Below are positions 1 to 6,279 of a DNA stretch of 7,203 bases, one piece after another. The position numbers were made by a program, and so were the translations under genes. The notes beneath the pieces were generated by a model. The model saw nothing but the letters and a program-made list of their open reading frames with translations. It was not told the origin of the DNA and did not search any database. Within the stretch, counting starts at the first letter, position 1. The number at the start of each line of letters is the position of its first letter. The DNA lies in NCBI GenBank assembly GCA_945867245.1, contig CAMBHQ010000044.1, forward strand, positions 1-7,203, written 5' to 3'. The DNA is from an uncultured Porphyromonas sp. GTDB taxonomy: Bacteria; Bacteroidota; Bacteroidia; Bacteroidales; Porphyromonadaceae.

Positions 1-4
1 AATA

Positions 5-12
5 GGAGGGGG
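5..12 (+). promoter_or_regulatory. Purine-rich Shine-Dalgarno-like run before yaaA
   Basis: GGAGGGGG at 5-12 is a strong Shine-Dalgarno-like match. It is ideally placed for the TTG at 18 (five-base gap) but lies 23 bases before the ATG at 36, which homology supports as the start. None of the other genes here has a comparable site, as expected for Bacteroidota, so it may be functional or simply the G-rich end of something upstream. Confidence 0.35.
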
Positions 13-35
13 ACGATTTGTTTTCGACTAGGTAT

Positions 36-791
36 ATGATTTGTATGATTTCACCGGCGAAGACTTTCGCCAAGAAGATAAGCGATACAGAGGGCCTTGC
101 CCCTGTGATGCATCCAGAGACCTTGCAGGTGGCGGAGCAGGCCCTTAGGATGGATGGGGTGGCGCTCTCTCGTGAGCTCAAGCTAAGCCCTAAGATGGCG
201 ACAGAGGCCCGTCAGGCTTGGCTTGCCTGGACCGATGGGCTAGCGCCCGAGGCGCCGGCCCTCAGCTACTACTCTGGTATGGTGTTTAGGAAGATAGAGC
301 CCGCTAGCTTCACGCCCGAGGATTGGGCCTATGCCGAGGAGCATCTGCGTATATGCTCCTTTGTATACGGACTTCTTAGCCCTCGGACGCTCATCCGCCC
401 TTATCGCATGGAGGGGACAGTGCGCCTAGAGGATGGCCAGCGTGTCTCGGAGCTCTGGCGCCCACGCCTAACGGAGGAGCTCATCCGTCTCGGTCTGCAG
501 CGAGGGGGAGTCCTTATCCACCTAGCGAGCGCAGAGATGGAGGGCCTGTACGACTGGGCAGAGGTCAAGCGTCAGCTACGTGTCGTGGATATCCACTTCG
601 AGGTACGGCAGGCCGATGGTAGCCTCAAGAGCATAACGGTCTACTGCAAGATGGCTCGTGGGGCGATGATGCGAGAGATTATTAAGCAGCGTATTGATAC
701 GCCCGAGGGGCTTAAGGCTTTGACGCCCGAGGGCTTCGTCTATCAGCCCGAGCTCAGTGATGAGCATTGCTATCGCTACGTCTTGGGCTAG
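36..791 (+). CDS. yaaA: Peroxide stress protein YaaA (DUF328/UPF0246 family)
   Basis: YaaA-family cytoplasmic protein. In E. coli the homologue binds DNA and limits peroxide damage by keeping unincorporated iron low; that role is carried over here by family membership only. With the ATG at 36 the protein is 251 residues, close to E. coli YaaA (258), and its start M-I-C-M-ISPAKT aligns residue for residue with the E. coli start M-L-I-L-ISPAKT. Other family signatures are visible: a YGLLSPRTLIRPYRME block (about residues 110-125), LASAE (about 163-167) and a C-terminal KMARGAMMREII block. A TTG at 18 would add six residues and sits five bases after a GGAGGGGG run, so it is a real alternative start; family alignment favours 36. 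The gene ends in TAG, is intact, and is followed by a stem-loop. No partner genes are visible upstream because the window begins here. Confidence 0.93.
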   Translation: MICMISPAKTFAKKISDTEGLAPVMHPETLQVAEQALRMDGVALSRELKLSPKMATEARQAWLAWTDGLAPEAPALSYYSGMVFRKIEPASFTPEDWAYAEEHLRICSFVYGLLSPRTLIRPYRMEGTVRLEDGQRVSELWRPRLTEELIRLGLQRGGVLIHLASAEMEGLYDWAEVKRQLRVVDIHFEVRQADGSLKSITVYCKMARGAMMREIIKQRIDTPEGLKALTPEGFVYQPELSDEHCYRYVLG

Positions 792-804
792 ACTAAGGCT
801 TGTA

Positions 805-833
805 GGCCTAGCTAGTCGGGAGACTGGCAGGCT
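805..833 (+). terminator. Stem-loop after yaaA, possible terminator
   Basis: Fourteen bases after the yaaA stop, 806-817 can pair with 822-832: GCCT with AGGC, GC with GC, a T-G wobble, and AGTC with GACT. A810 is a single bulge and GGGA is the loop; a G-T wobble (805/833) can extend the base. A competing fold uses GACTA (791-795) and TAGTC (813-817). There is no U-run directly after the stem: the nearest, T13, starts 25 bases later. It is therefore not a classic intrinsic terminator, but it is the best candidate for the yaaA transcript end. Confidence 0.35.
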
Positions 834-846
834 AAGTTTGGGCGTA

Positions 847-877
847 TTGTTAATTCGTTTTTTTTTTTTTATCTTCG
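847..877 (+). promoter_or_regulatory. Candidate Bacteroidota-type promoter for the lipoprotein unit
   Basis: The Bacteroides primary sigma factor recognises TTG/TTTG near -33 and TAnnTTTG near -7. Here TTG at 847-849 is followed after 20 bases by TATCTTCG at 870-877, which matches TAnnTTTG at all but one defined base. Transcription would start near 883-885, giving a leader of about 55 bases before the ATG at 940. Thirteen Ts (858-870) fill most of the spacer, and the last T is the first base of the -7 element. The assignment rests on motif and spacing only. Confidence 0.4.
858..870 (+). repeat. Homopolymer tract of 13 Ts
   Basis: A run of 13 Ts lies between yaaA and the lipoprotein gene, by far the longest mononucleotide run in the window. 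Runs of this length are prone to slipped-strand length change. It overlaps the putative promoter spacer, so a length change would alter the -33/-7 distance. It could also act as an upstream AT-rich or poor termination element. Confidence 0.9.
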
Positions 878-939
878 CCACCGCTTGTTTCACTGAGAGA
901 GCATAGCAGTGGCGCAGGGCTAATATAAGTGCTTAGAAT

Positions 940-1581
940 ATGATAATTAAGAAAGAAATGAAGCCGAGATTTGTAGGTCTATTAAGGAGAGCCTGTTTGC
1001 GCATGACTCTCGCCCTCGTGGGGCTTGTGTTGGGCGCTAGCTGTACGTCAGGCAGTCCCTTTGTCGTTGTGGATAACCCCAGCGATAGTACTATTACTTT
1101 TGTGGTAGATGCTACGACCTACACGCTCGATCCTAAGAGTAGTATGGAGCTCGCTCTACCTGTGGGCGAGCATACGCTTACAAGCCCACAGGGCAAGCAG
1201 AGTACCTTTACAAGGCAGGAGTACGAGGAGAAGTCCCTACTTAATCCGCTAGAGGCAAGCTATGTGATTGTAACGACAGCCTACACGGACAGTGAGCAGG
1301 AGCGCAATATCTTCCTCGAGCAGATGTACCAGCTGGTGGAGGTGAACGGGCGCTATTACTATGGACCGCTAGAGGTAATAAACGCTCCCTACACCGCTCG
1401 TACCTCATCAGGGCATCCCTGGGAGTATGGTCTAGACGAGGATTTTGATGACAAGATTCGAGTAAATGCAGGTGGCTCGACCTCTATCAACATCAAAAAG
1501 GCTAAGATCTATCGAGCCGAAGACTTCGTGAAGGCCTATGCCGACCTAGAGGTCGATCCATCGGAACTAAACCAACAATAA
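940..1581 (+). CDS. Lipoprotein of unknown function
   Basis: A 213-residue protein with a lipoprotein signal: a basic N-region (RR at 16-17, R21), a hydrophobic core (about 22-33) and a cysteine at 35 in the context LGASC, followed by small and polar residues. Lipid attachment at Cys35 and export from the cytoplasm are likely; inner- versus outer-membrane location cannot be read. Residues about 42-83 (VVVDNPSDSTITFVVD, then YTLDPKSSMELALPVGEHTL) look like a small beta-sandwich repeat of the kind seen at the start of many Bacteroidota lipoproteins. The remainder, rich in Tyr, Glu and Asp, is not recognised. An in-frame ATG at 958 (Met7) would also give a good signal peptide. The 99-residue membrane-protein gene begins 18 bases downstream, so the two are probably co-transcribed. 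Function is unknown. Confidence 0.85.
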   Translation: MIIKKEMKPRFVGLLRRACLRMTLALVGLVLGASCTSGSPFVVVDNPSDSTITFVVDATTYTLDPKSSMELALPVGEHTLTSPQGKQSTFTRQEYEEKSLLNPLEASYVIVTTAYTDSEQERNIFLEQMYQLVEVNGRYYYGPLEVINAPYTARTSSGHPWEYGLDEDFDDKIRVNAGGSTSINIKKAKIYRAEDFVKAYADLEVDPSELNQQ

Positions 1582-1599
1582 TCCTAATAGAATACAGAT

Positions 1600-1899
1600 A
1601 TGAGTGAAAACAAAGAATCAGGGTGGAAGCTCCCCCCAGTAGGACAAGCTATTCTCTCTATTGCAGGTGGCTTATTTTGTGTGTACTACGGCTATAAAGC
1701 CTATGTAGACCTATCGCATTTCAATGAGTATGGAGGCGAGATTGTCATGCCTCGCTTTATGTTCTTTCTCAACGAGGTCGTAGGGGCTCTGGGGACAGGT
1801 ATCGCTTTTGCACTTGTTGGGCTTTACTTCTTCTTCCATGCCGGTAAAGTCCTGCTGGGCACAAACGATAAGGCAGTCGAGGAGAATAATCCTCAATAA
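1600..1899 (+). CDS. Small two-helix membrane protein of unknown function
   Basis: A 99-residue protein with two hydrophobic segments, about residues 15-36 and 59-85, joined by a loop of some 20 polar and aromatic residues (HFNEYGGEIVMPRF). Both ends are polar: the N-terminus is MSENKESGWK and the C-terminus is acidic and asparagine-rich (KAVEENNPQ). Glycines in both helices (GG at 23-24; G62, G65, G67 and G74) suggest close helix packing. It lies 18 bases after the lipoprotein stop and ends before a strong bidirectional hairpin, so it is the last gene of a two-gene unit. I do not recognise the family. It may anchor or partner the lipoprotein, but that is inferred from adjacency alone. Confidence 0.8.
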   Translation: MSENKESGWKLPPVGQAILSIAGGLFCVYYGYKAYVDLSHFNEYGGEIVMPRFMFFLNEVVGALGTGIAFALVGLYFFFHAGKVLLGTNDKAVEENNPQ

Positions 1900-1945
1900 G
1901 CCTAAGCGCCCCGAGTGTAGTATCCGGCACTAGGTAAGACATAAC

Positions 1946-1992
1946 AGATGAGCGCTTGGTATCCCTTGAGGGGAGATACCAAGCGCTCATCT
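1946..1992. terminator. Perfect 18-bp inverted repeat, probable bidirectional terminator
   Basis: Left arm 1946-1963 (AGATGAGCGCTTGGTATC) is exactly complementary to right arm 1975-1992, with an 11-base spacer. It sits between the convergent 3' ends of the small membrane protein (1899) and the zinc peptidase (2058), the usual place for a shared terminator. Flanking Ts are sparse: ATTTGTGG follows on the plus strand and TGTTATG on the minus strand. The termination role comes mainly from position and stem strength. A dispersed palindromic (REP-like) element is the alternative. Confidence 0.7.
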
Positions 1993-2057
1993 ATTTGTGG
2001 CAGTAGTGCCACGTGGGCCGATGCTATTGCCTGTGGCTTGTCGCTCGCTACTTCGCT

Positions 2058-2939
2058 CTAGAGTTTAGACTGGGCGAAGGTATCCCCGAGCTTAATGTCT
2101 CCGGTCGTAAAGCCTAGACGGAACCAATACATACGCTGCTCGCTAGAGCCATGCGTGAATGAGTCTGGGACGGCATAGCCCTGCGCAGCCTTTTGGAGGG
2201 CATCATCACCGATAGCCTCTGCAGCACGCATGGCACTCTCTAGGTCTCCGTCCTCTAGCTGTATGATGCCGAGCTTAGCAGCGTGGTGTGCCCAGAGACC
2301 GCCATAGAAGTCGGCCTGTAGCTCTAGGCGTACGCTCAGCTGATTGTATTCTTTCTCGCTGATGCGTCCGCGCATGCTGTGTACCTTGTCGGTAACCCCC
2401 AGTAGATGCTGTACGTGGTGCCCGACCTCGTGGGCTGTTACATAGGCCATAGCGAGGTCGCCGGGGGCACGGAAGCGCTCCGCTAGCTCACGGAAGAAGG
2501 ACATATCTATGTACACTTTCTCATCGCCCGAGCAGTAGAAAGGCCCCATAGCACTACTAGCGCCACCACAGGCAGAGGTAACCTGATCGGTGAAGGCTAC
2601 CAGCGTAGGCTTGCGGTACTGCTGGCCGAGCTCCTCGGCGAAGACCCGCTCCCACACATCATTGCAGCTATTGAAAACCGCAAGTGTAAAGTCTTTGTAC
2701 TCTTCGTAGGCACGAGCTTTCTCGGGGTCTACGACTTCGGTCTGTGCAGCCCCTCCGTTCATATTGTCGCTGAGGACCTGCTGTAAAATCTGCGATGGGT
2801 CTTGGCCCATTAGTAGGGCGATAACGATCATAATGATACCGCCGATACCACCGAGGGCTAGCTTACCCCCTCCGCCACCACTGCGGCCGCGTCTGTCCTC
2901 GAAGTTTGAGGTGCTGTCGTTGCGATTAAGCCATTTCAT
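2058..2939 (-). CDS. ypfJ: YpfJ-like neutral zinc metallopeptidase, membrane-anchored
   Basis: A 293-residue member of the putative neutral zinc metallopeptidase family (PF04228; E. coli YpfJ type). The N-terminus MKWLNRNDSTSNFEDRR resembles YpfJ (basic start, then EDRR). A Gly-rich linker (residues 21-25) and one membrane helix (about 28-45) follow, so the catalytic part should face the periplasm. The zinc-binding HEVGH is at 170-174, in VTAHEVGHHVQHLLG. ELQAD at 206-210 probably supplies the third ligand region, as in gluzincin-type enzymes. Cys124 and Cys136 (SACG...FYCSGDEKVYID) are family-typical and could form a disulfide. Length is normal and the gene is intact. Substrates of this family are not well established. 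It lies 71 bases after the porin gene, at the end of the minus-strand block, facing a convergent terminator. Confidence 0.93.
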   Translation of the reverse strand: MKWLNRNDSTSNFEDRRGRSGGGGGKLALGGIGGIIMIVIALLMGQDPSQILQQVLSDNMNGGAAQTEVVDPEKARAYEEYKDFTLAVFNSCNDVWERVFAEELGQQYRKPTLVAFTDQVTSACGGASSAMGPFYCSGDEKVYIDMSFFRELAERFRAPGDLAMAYVTAHEVGHHVQHLLGVTDKVHSMRGRISEKEYNQLSVRLELQADFYGGLWAHHAAKLGIIQLEDGDLESAMRAAEAIGDDALQKAAQGYAVPDSFTHGSSEQRMYWFRLGFTTGDIKLGDTFAQSKL

Positions 2940-2987
2940 ATAGGTCTATCTGTCGTTCTTAGTAATGTAGCGTATATAGCGTAGTCT

Positions 2988-3007
2988 CCGAGGGTCTTGC
3001 CCCTCGG
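2988..3007 (-). terminator. Small stem-loop between porin and peptidase genes
   Basis: CCGAGGG (2988-2994) and CCCTCGG (3001-3007) pair perfectly over 7 bp around a 6-base loop, three bases beyond the porin stop codon on the minus strand. No T-run follows in the direction of transcription, so it is at best a weak terminator, or an mRNA-stabilising structure lowering peptidase expression relative to the porin. Confidence 0.35.
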
Positions 3008-3010
3008 GTA

Positions 3011-4279
3011 TTAGAATTTATATTGTAGCCTGAGGGTGAAGTTGTCATCCTTACGCTCAGCCTCGTAGCCCTTTAGCTTGGATGAGGTTTCGTTGCTCGG
3101 CATCTCGTAATAGGCCTGTAGGCGCAGGTTGCTATTGATGTTCCATAGTAGACCCATCCCGATAGCGCTGTGTGCAGCGTCAGCCGAGGTCGTGTTGTCT
3201 AGGCCGAGGCCTTCGCCCTGGATGGCTGTATTAGGGTCGAGCCAGTCGTACTTGAGGACTAGGGAAAGTGGCGTTTTGCCTATCTGCTGCGTTAGGAGGG
3301 CATAGCCACCACGGAAGGGGCGTATATAGGTGTCGCCCGATACCAGAGTCGATACGTTGTGGCTACGGAAGCTATTGGCCGCACTGGGTTGTTGGCCCCA
3401 TAGGTACTCGGCCCGTAGTACTGTACGGCCGATAGCGCTCCCGAGGCTAAGCTGGGCATCGATACCCCAGTAGCGCCTGAGGGCATAGGCGCCTAGATTG
3501 TCGCTGAGGTCGCTGAGGACGAACTTGCCCGCCTCCATACGATAAACCTTAGAGGTATTCTGCTGGCGGTAGCCGTAGTAGCGAGATACGCCTAGGCTCC
3601 AGTGTATATCCTTACCAATGCTGTTGCTAGCCGATAGATGGCCAGCGAAGTCTCTGCGGTTGTCTTGCTCTGGGCTAATGGCATTGCCCGCGAAAAGCCC
3701 TCCCTCTAGGCGCAGGAAGTGTATGGGCGACTTTTTGCTTGCCTGTAGAACGAGCATAGCACCGAGGTCGCGTTCGTCGGGGAATAGATTGTTGAATATA
3801 GCCGAGCGCTCGGGGGACTCTCGTAGCGAAGACGAGTAACTAATCTCGTGTCCGAAGGGACGGTCGAAGACTCCCAAGCGCAGACCGCTACGCCCGAGTA
3901 CAGCCCAGGGGCTACGCACATGGATGTAGGCATCTTTGAGCCCTACTGCACGCTCGGTAGCGTCTATCTGGAAGACGGCCGAGGCGATGCCCCGTTCGTA
4001 GCTAAACTTCACACGGCTGCGACGCATCCCGATGCGTGTGTTGTCGCTTGTTCGGCTGGTATTGCTACCTACACGCAGGGTTGCTGCCTCCTGCCCCCAC
4101 TGGGCCTGTGCCTGTATGTAGCCACTTATCTTCAGGTAACGTAGCTCTTTGATAATACCCTCTAGGACTGCTGTGCGTGCCGATAGACTGTCTATCGGGC
4201 TATACTTAGCTTCTTGGCCCACTAGGGCGAGTCTGCTTAGGACACAGACAATAGAGAGTAAGAGTATCTTCGTCTTCAT
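3011..4279 (-). CDS. OprO/OprP-type outer-membrane porin
   Basis: A 422-residue outer-membrane beta-barrel, probably of the phosphate-selective porin O/P family (PF07396). It has a signal peptide (residues 1 to about 21: basic MKTK, hydrophobic core, VGQ near cleavage) and a short predicted coiled-coil stretch (about 28-48, SLSARTAVLEGIIKELRYLK). The barrel begins near residue 50 (ISGYIQAQAQW). Family-like blocks are MRRSRVKFSYERG (about 85-97), LRLGVFDRPFGHEISYSSSL (about 133-152) and ERSAIFNNLFPDERDLG (about 157-173). The last residues, LRLQYKF, end in the C-terminal phenylalanine expected of a BAM-assembled barrel. The substrate cannot be inferred; many Bacteroidota homologues are annotated as phosphate porins without proof. 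The start is 10 bases after the small membrane protein's stop, implying co-transcription with the prenyl synthase and cdaA. Confidence 0.88.
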   Translation of the reverse strand: MKTKILLLSIVCVLSRLALVGQEAKYSPIDSLSARTAVLEGIIKELRYLKISGYIQAQAQWGQEAATLRVGSNTSRTSDNTRIGMRRSRVKFSYERGIASAVFQIDATERAVGLKDAYIHVRSPWAVLGRSGLRLGVFDRPFGHEISYSSSLRESPERSAIFNNLFPDERDLGAMLVLQASKKSPIHFLRLEGGLFAGNAISPEQDNRRDFAGHLSASNSIGKDIHWSLGVSRYYGYRQQNTSKVYRMEAGKFVLSDLSDNLGAYALRRYWGIDAQLSLGSAIGRTVLRAEYLWGQQPSAANSFRSHNVSTLVSGDTYIRPFRGGYALLTQQIGKTPLSLVLKYDWLDPNTAIQGEGLGLDNTTSADAAHSAIGMGLLWNINSNLRLQAYYEMPSNETSSKLKGYEAERKDDNFTLRLQYKF

Positions 4280-4289
4280 ATATGGAGCA

Positions 4290-4472
4290 CTAGCGACGTC
4301 TTTGTTTATCGCTTTTGCGTATGGGGTAGAATACGATGAAGGCCGATAGCCCGAGTATCACTAGAGTAAAGAGATTGAGTGTAACCTTCCAGAGGAAGAG
4401 TATGGCGAAGACGAGCCAAAGGATGGTGATAATTTGGCTCTGTCGTTTGCTAAGCGGTCTTTTGTATGCCAT
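4290..4472 (-). CDS. Small two-helix membrane protein in the cdaA operon
   Basis: A 60-residue protein with a basic N-terminus (MAYKRPLSKRQSQ), two hydrophobic segments (about 13-28 and 33-49) separated by a very short turn (WKVTLN), and a strongly basic tail (IRKSDKQRRR). The charge pattern predicts a hairpin with both ends in the cytoplasm. Spacing supports a real gene: 14 bases after the prenyl synthase stop and 10 bases before the porin start, with no better frame in the interval. I do not recognise a family. It could be a small accessory membrane protein for a neighbouring gene product, but nothing in the sequence shows which. Confidence 0.72.
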   Translation of the reverse strand: MAYKRPLSKRQSQIITILWLVFAILFLWKVTLNLFTLVILGLSAFIVFYPIRKSDKQRRR

Positions 4473-4486
4473 AGTGGGGAGGTGGG

Positions 4487-5467
4487 TTACTTACGTCGCT
4501 CTGCGATATAGTCTGCTAGTGCTAGCATAGACTGGCGGTACGGACTATCTGGGTAGGCACCTATGAGCGCCTTCGCCTCGTCGATAAGGTCCTGCATACG
4601 TTGCTCGGCATAGTCGATACCTCCGTGCTCGCAGGCGAAGGCAATGAGGTGCTGTATAGCCTCGTCATCGAGGCGTTTGTCCTCGATGAGCGCCCGACAA
4701 GCTATGCCCTCGGGACTTTGTCCCTCGGGTCCGAGTAGCGTGTGTAGTAGAGGGAGGGTGACCTTGCCCTCGCGGATGTCGTTGCCCGTGGGCTTACCCA
4801 CCTCGAGGCTAGGGTAGTAGTCAAATATATCATCACGTATCTGGAAGGCTAGGCCGAGTAACTCTCCGATGCGGGCGGCACGCTGTATATCGGCCTCGCT
4901 AGCCTCTACGGCTATGGCGGCCACCTCGGCACAGCTGGCGAAGAGGACAGCCGTCTTCTGCTTGATGACCTCGAAGTAATTGTCTATATCAAGGCGAGCG
5001 CCTTCGGCTGACTCGTACTGGCGTATCTCGCCCTCGGTCAGCTCGCGCCCGATGCGGGACACGATGCCGATGATGCGGAGGTTGCGGGTCTGTATCGCCC
5101 CTATGAGCGCACTACTGAGGACGAAGTCGCCCATCAGTACGGCTATGCGATTGTCGAATATAGCCCCGAGCGTAGGTTTGCCACGCCGTGTTTTAGCCTC
5201 GTCTATGACGTCGTCGTGGATGAGGGTAGCGGTGTGGATGAGCTCTAGTAGTATGCCCGAGGTAATAGCGAGCTCGGGCACTTGACCTGCCACCATACCA
5301 GCCGTTAGACAGGTCAGCACAGGGCGGACCATCTTGCCCGACGACTCGGCCAGTATGCGCATAGCCTCCTGTAGCCACTGGCTACGAGAGGCTAGTATTT
5401 CGTTAAACTCTGTGTGGTAGGTCGCTACCTCCTGCGCTACGGGCGCCTTAATTTCCTCTAAGGTCAT
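4487..5467 (-). CDS. ispB: Long-chain polyprenyl diphosphate synthase (IspB-like)
   Basis: A trans-polyprenyl synthase of 326 residues, the usual size for IspB-type enzymes. It extends an allylic diphosphate with isopentenyl diphosphate units, most likely to make the menaquinone side chain. The first Asp-rich motif is DDVID at 85-89 (TATLIHDDVIDEAKTRRGKPT) and the second is DDIFD at 212-216 (QIRDDIFDYY), followed by VGKPTGNDIREGKVTLPLL. GKMVRP at 44-49 is the substrate-binding block. The fifth residue before the first motif is Ala80, a small residue, where short-chain farnesyl synthases usually carry an aromatic one; this supports a long product. Exact chain length cannot be read. It starts 11 bases after the cdaA stop and precedes the small membrane protein by 14 bases. 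Confidence 0.93.
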   Translation of the reverse strand: MTLEEIKAPVAQEVATYHTEFNEILASRSQWLQEAMRILAESSGKMVRPVLTCLTAGMVAGQVPELAITSGILLELIHTATLIHDDVIDEAKTRRGKPTLGAIFDNRIAVLMGDFVLSSALIGAIQTRNLRIIGIVSRIGRELTEGEIRQYESAEGARLDIDNYFEVIKQKTAVLFASCAEVAAIAVEASEADIQRAARIGELLGLAFQIRDDIFDYYPSLEVGKPTGNDIREGKVTLPLLHTLLGPEGQSPEGIACRALIEDKRLDDEAIQHLIAFACEHGGIDYAEQRMQDLIDEAKALIGAYPDSPYRQSMLALADYIAERRK

Positions 5468-5478
5468 GTATGGGAGAA

Positions 5479-6243
5479 TTATTGGTTCTCGAGGACGCTC
5501 TGTAGCTCCTCGATGCTGATGTTGATACGTAGCTCGCCGTGCTGTGCTACCGACAGATGCCCACGTTCCTCGCTGATGATAATCACGATGGCATCCGTCT
5601 TCTGCGCTAGTCCTAGGGCAGCGCGATGGCGTAGCCCTAGGTCCTTGTTGAGGTCCGCATTATTAGCTACGGGCAGGATGACCCCAGCGGCCCTAATCTT
5701 GTTGTTGGCTATGACCATAGCACCGTCGTGCAGGGGACTGTTTTTGAAGAATATATTCTCAATCAGTCGGGCATTAACGTCGCAGCTGAAGCGTTCGCCA
5801 GCGTGCATCCATTGCGTTAGGTCGATGTTTTGCTGTATGACGATAAGGGCTCCGGTTTTCTTGCGGGCCATATTCTTGCAGGCTAGGATAAGCGGTGCTA
5901 TTTGGTTGGAGGTACTATCCTCGCGAGAGCTCTCTCGGAAGAAGCCTGTGAAGCGCTTCCAGCGGCGGGCAGAGCCGATGCTCACGAGGAACTTTTTGAT
6001 TTCCTCCTGGAAGATGATCACCAGTACCAAGAAGCCGATATTGACGAACTTATCCAAGAGGGCGCCCATGAGCTTCATCTCGAAGACCTGAGATACTAGG
6101 GCCCAGGTGATGAAAAAGGTCATAATACCCATAAACAGCGCCTTACTACCCGAGTTGCGGAGCACTGTGTAGGAATAGTAAAGGAAGAGGGCTAGGGCGA
6201 ATATATCAATTGCGTCTTTGAGCGTAAGCGGTAGCCACCACAT
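5479..6243 (-). CDS. cdaA: Membrane diadenylate cyclase CdaA (c-di-AMP synthase)
   Basis: Makes cyclic di-AMP from two ATP. The 254-residue length and layout match CdaA (TIGR00159): three membrane helices (about residues 10-28, 34-52, 65-79), then a cytosolic DAC domain (about 100-250). The catalytic DGA is at 173-175 (LHDGAMVI) and the RHR motif at 205-207 (GLRHRAALGLAQ), both intact, followed by ISEERGHLSVA. It lies 36 bases after folP and 11 bases before the prenyl synthase gene. In Firmicutes cdaA is usually followed by cdaR and glmM; neither is present here. In other bacteria c-di-AMP controls potassium and osmolyte transport and wall homeostasis; the local target is not visible. Confidence 0.95.
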   Translation of the reverse strand: MWWLPLTLKDAIDIFALALFLYYSYTVLRNSGSKALFMGIMTFFITWALVSQVFEMKLMGALLDKFVNIGFLVLVIIFQEEIKKFLVSIGSARRWKRFTGFFRESSREDSTSNQIAPLILACKNMARKKTGALIVIQQNIDLTQWMHAGERFSCDVNARLIENIFFKNSPLHDGAMVIANNKIRAAGVILPVANNADLNKDLGLRHRAALGLAQKTDAIVIIISEERGHLSVAQHGELRINISIEELQSVLENQ

Positions 6244-6279
6244 GTTCGTTAGAGTCTAGGGATTGCTTGGGTGAGGGGT

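Noticed and set aside
576..893. Minus-strand open frame of 105 codons across the yaaA 3' end and the T13 tract
   Set aside because: It overlaps the well-supported yaaA antisense, its first codons come from the intergenic T-run (a lysine run), and it has no family-like motif.
1769..1990. Minus-strand open frame starting within the large inverted repeat
   Set aside because: It runs from the terminator palindrome into the antisense of the 99-residue gene and has no independent support.
4700..4735. Repeated CCTCGGG within the prenyl synthase gene, resembling a hairpin
   Set aside because: It encodes two copies of Pro-Glu-Gly in the protein (PEGQSPEG), so codon use explains the repeat.
5513..6091. 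Plus-strand open frame of 192 codons antisense to cdaA
   Set aside because: It lies wholly inside cdaA, which has intact catalytic motifs; its composition is that of a shadow frame and no motif is seen.
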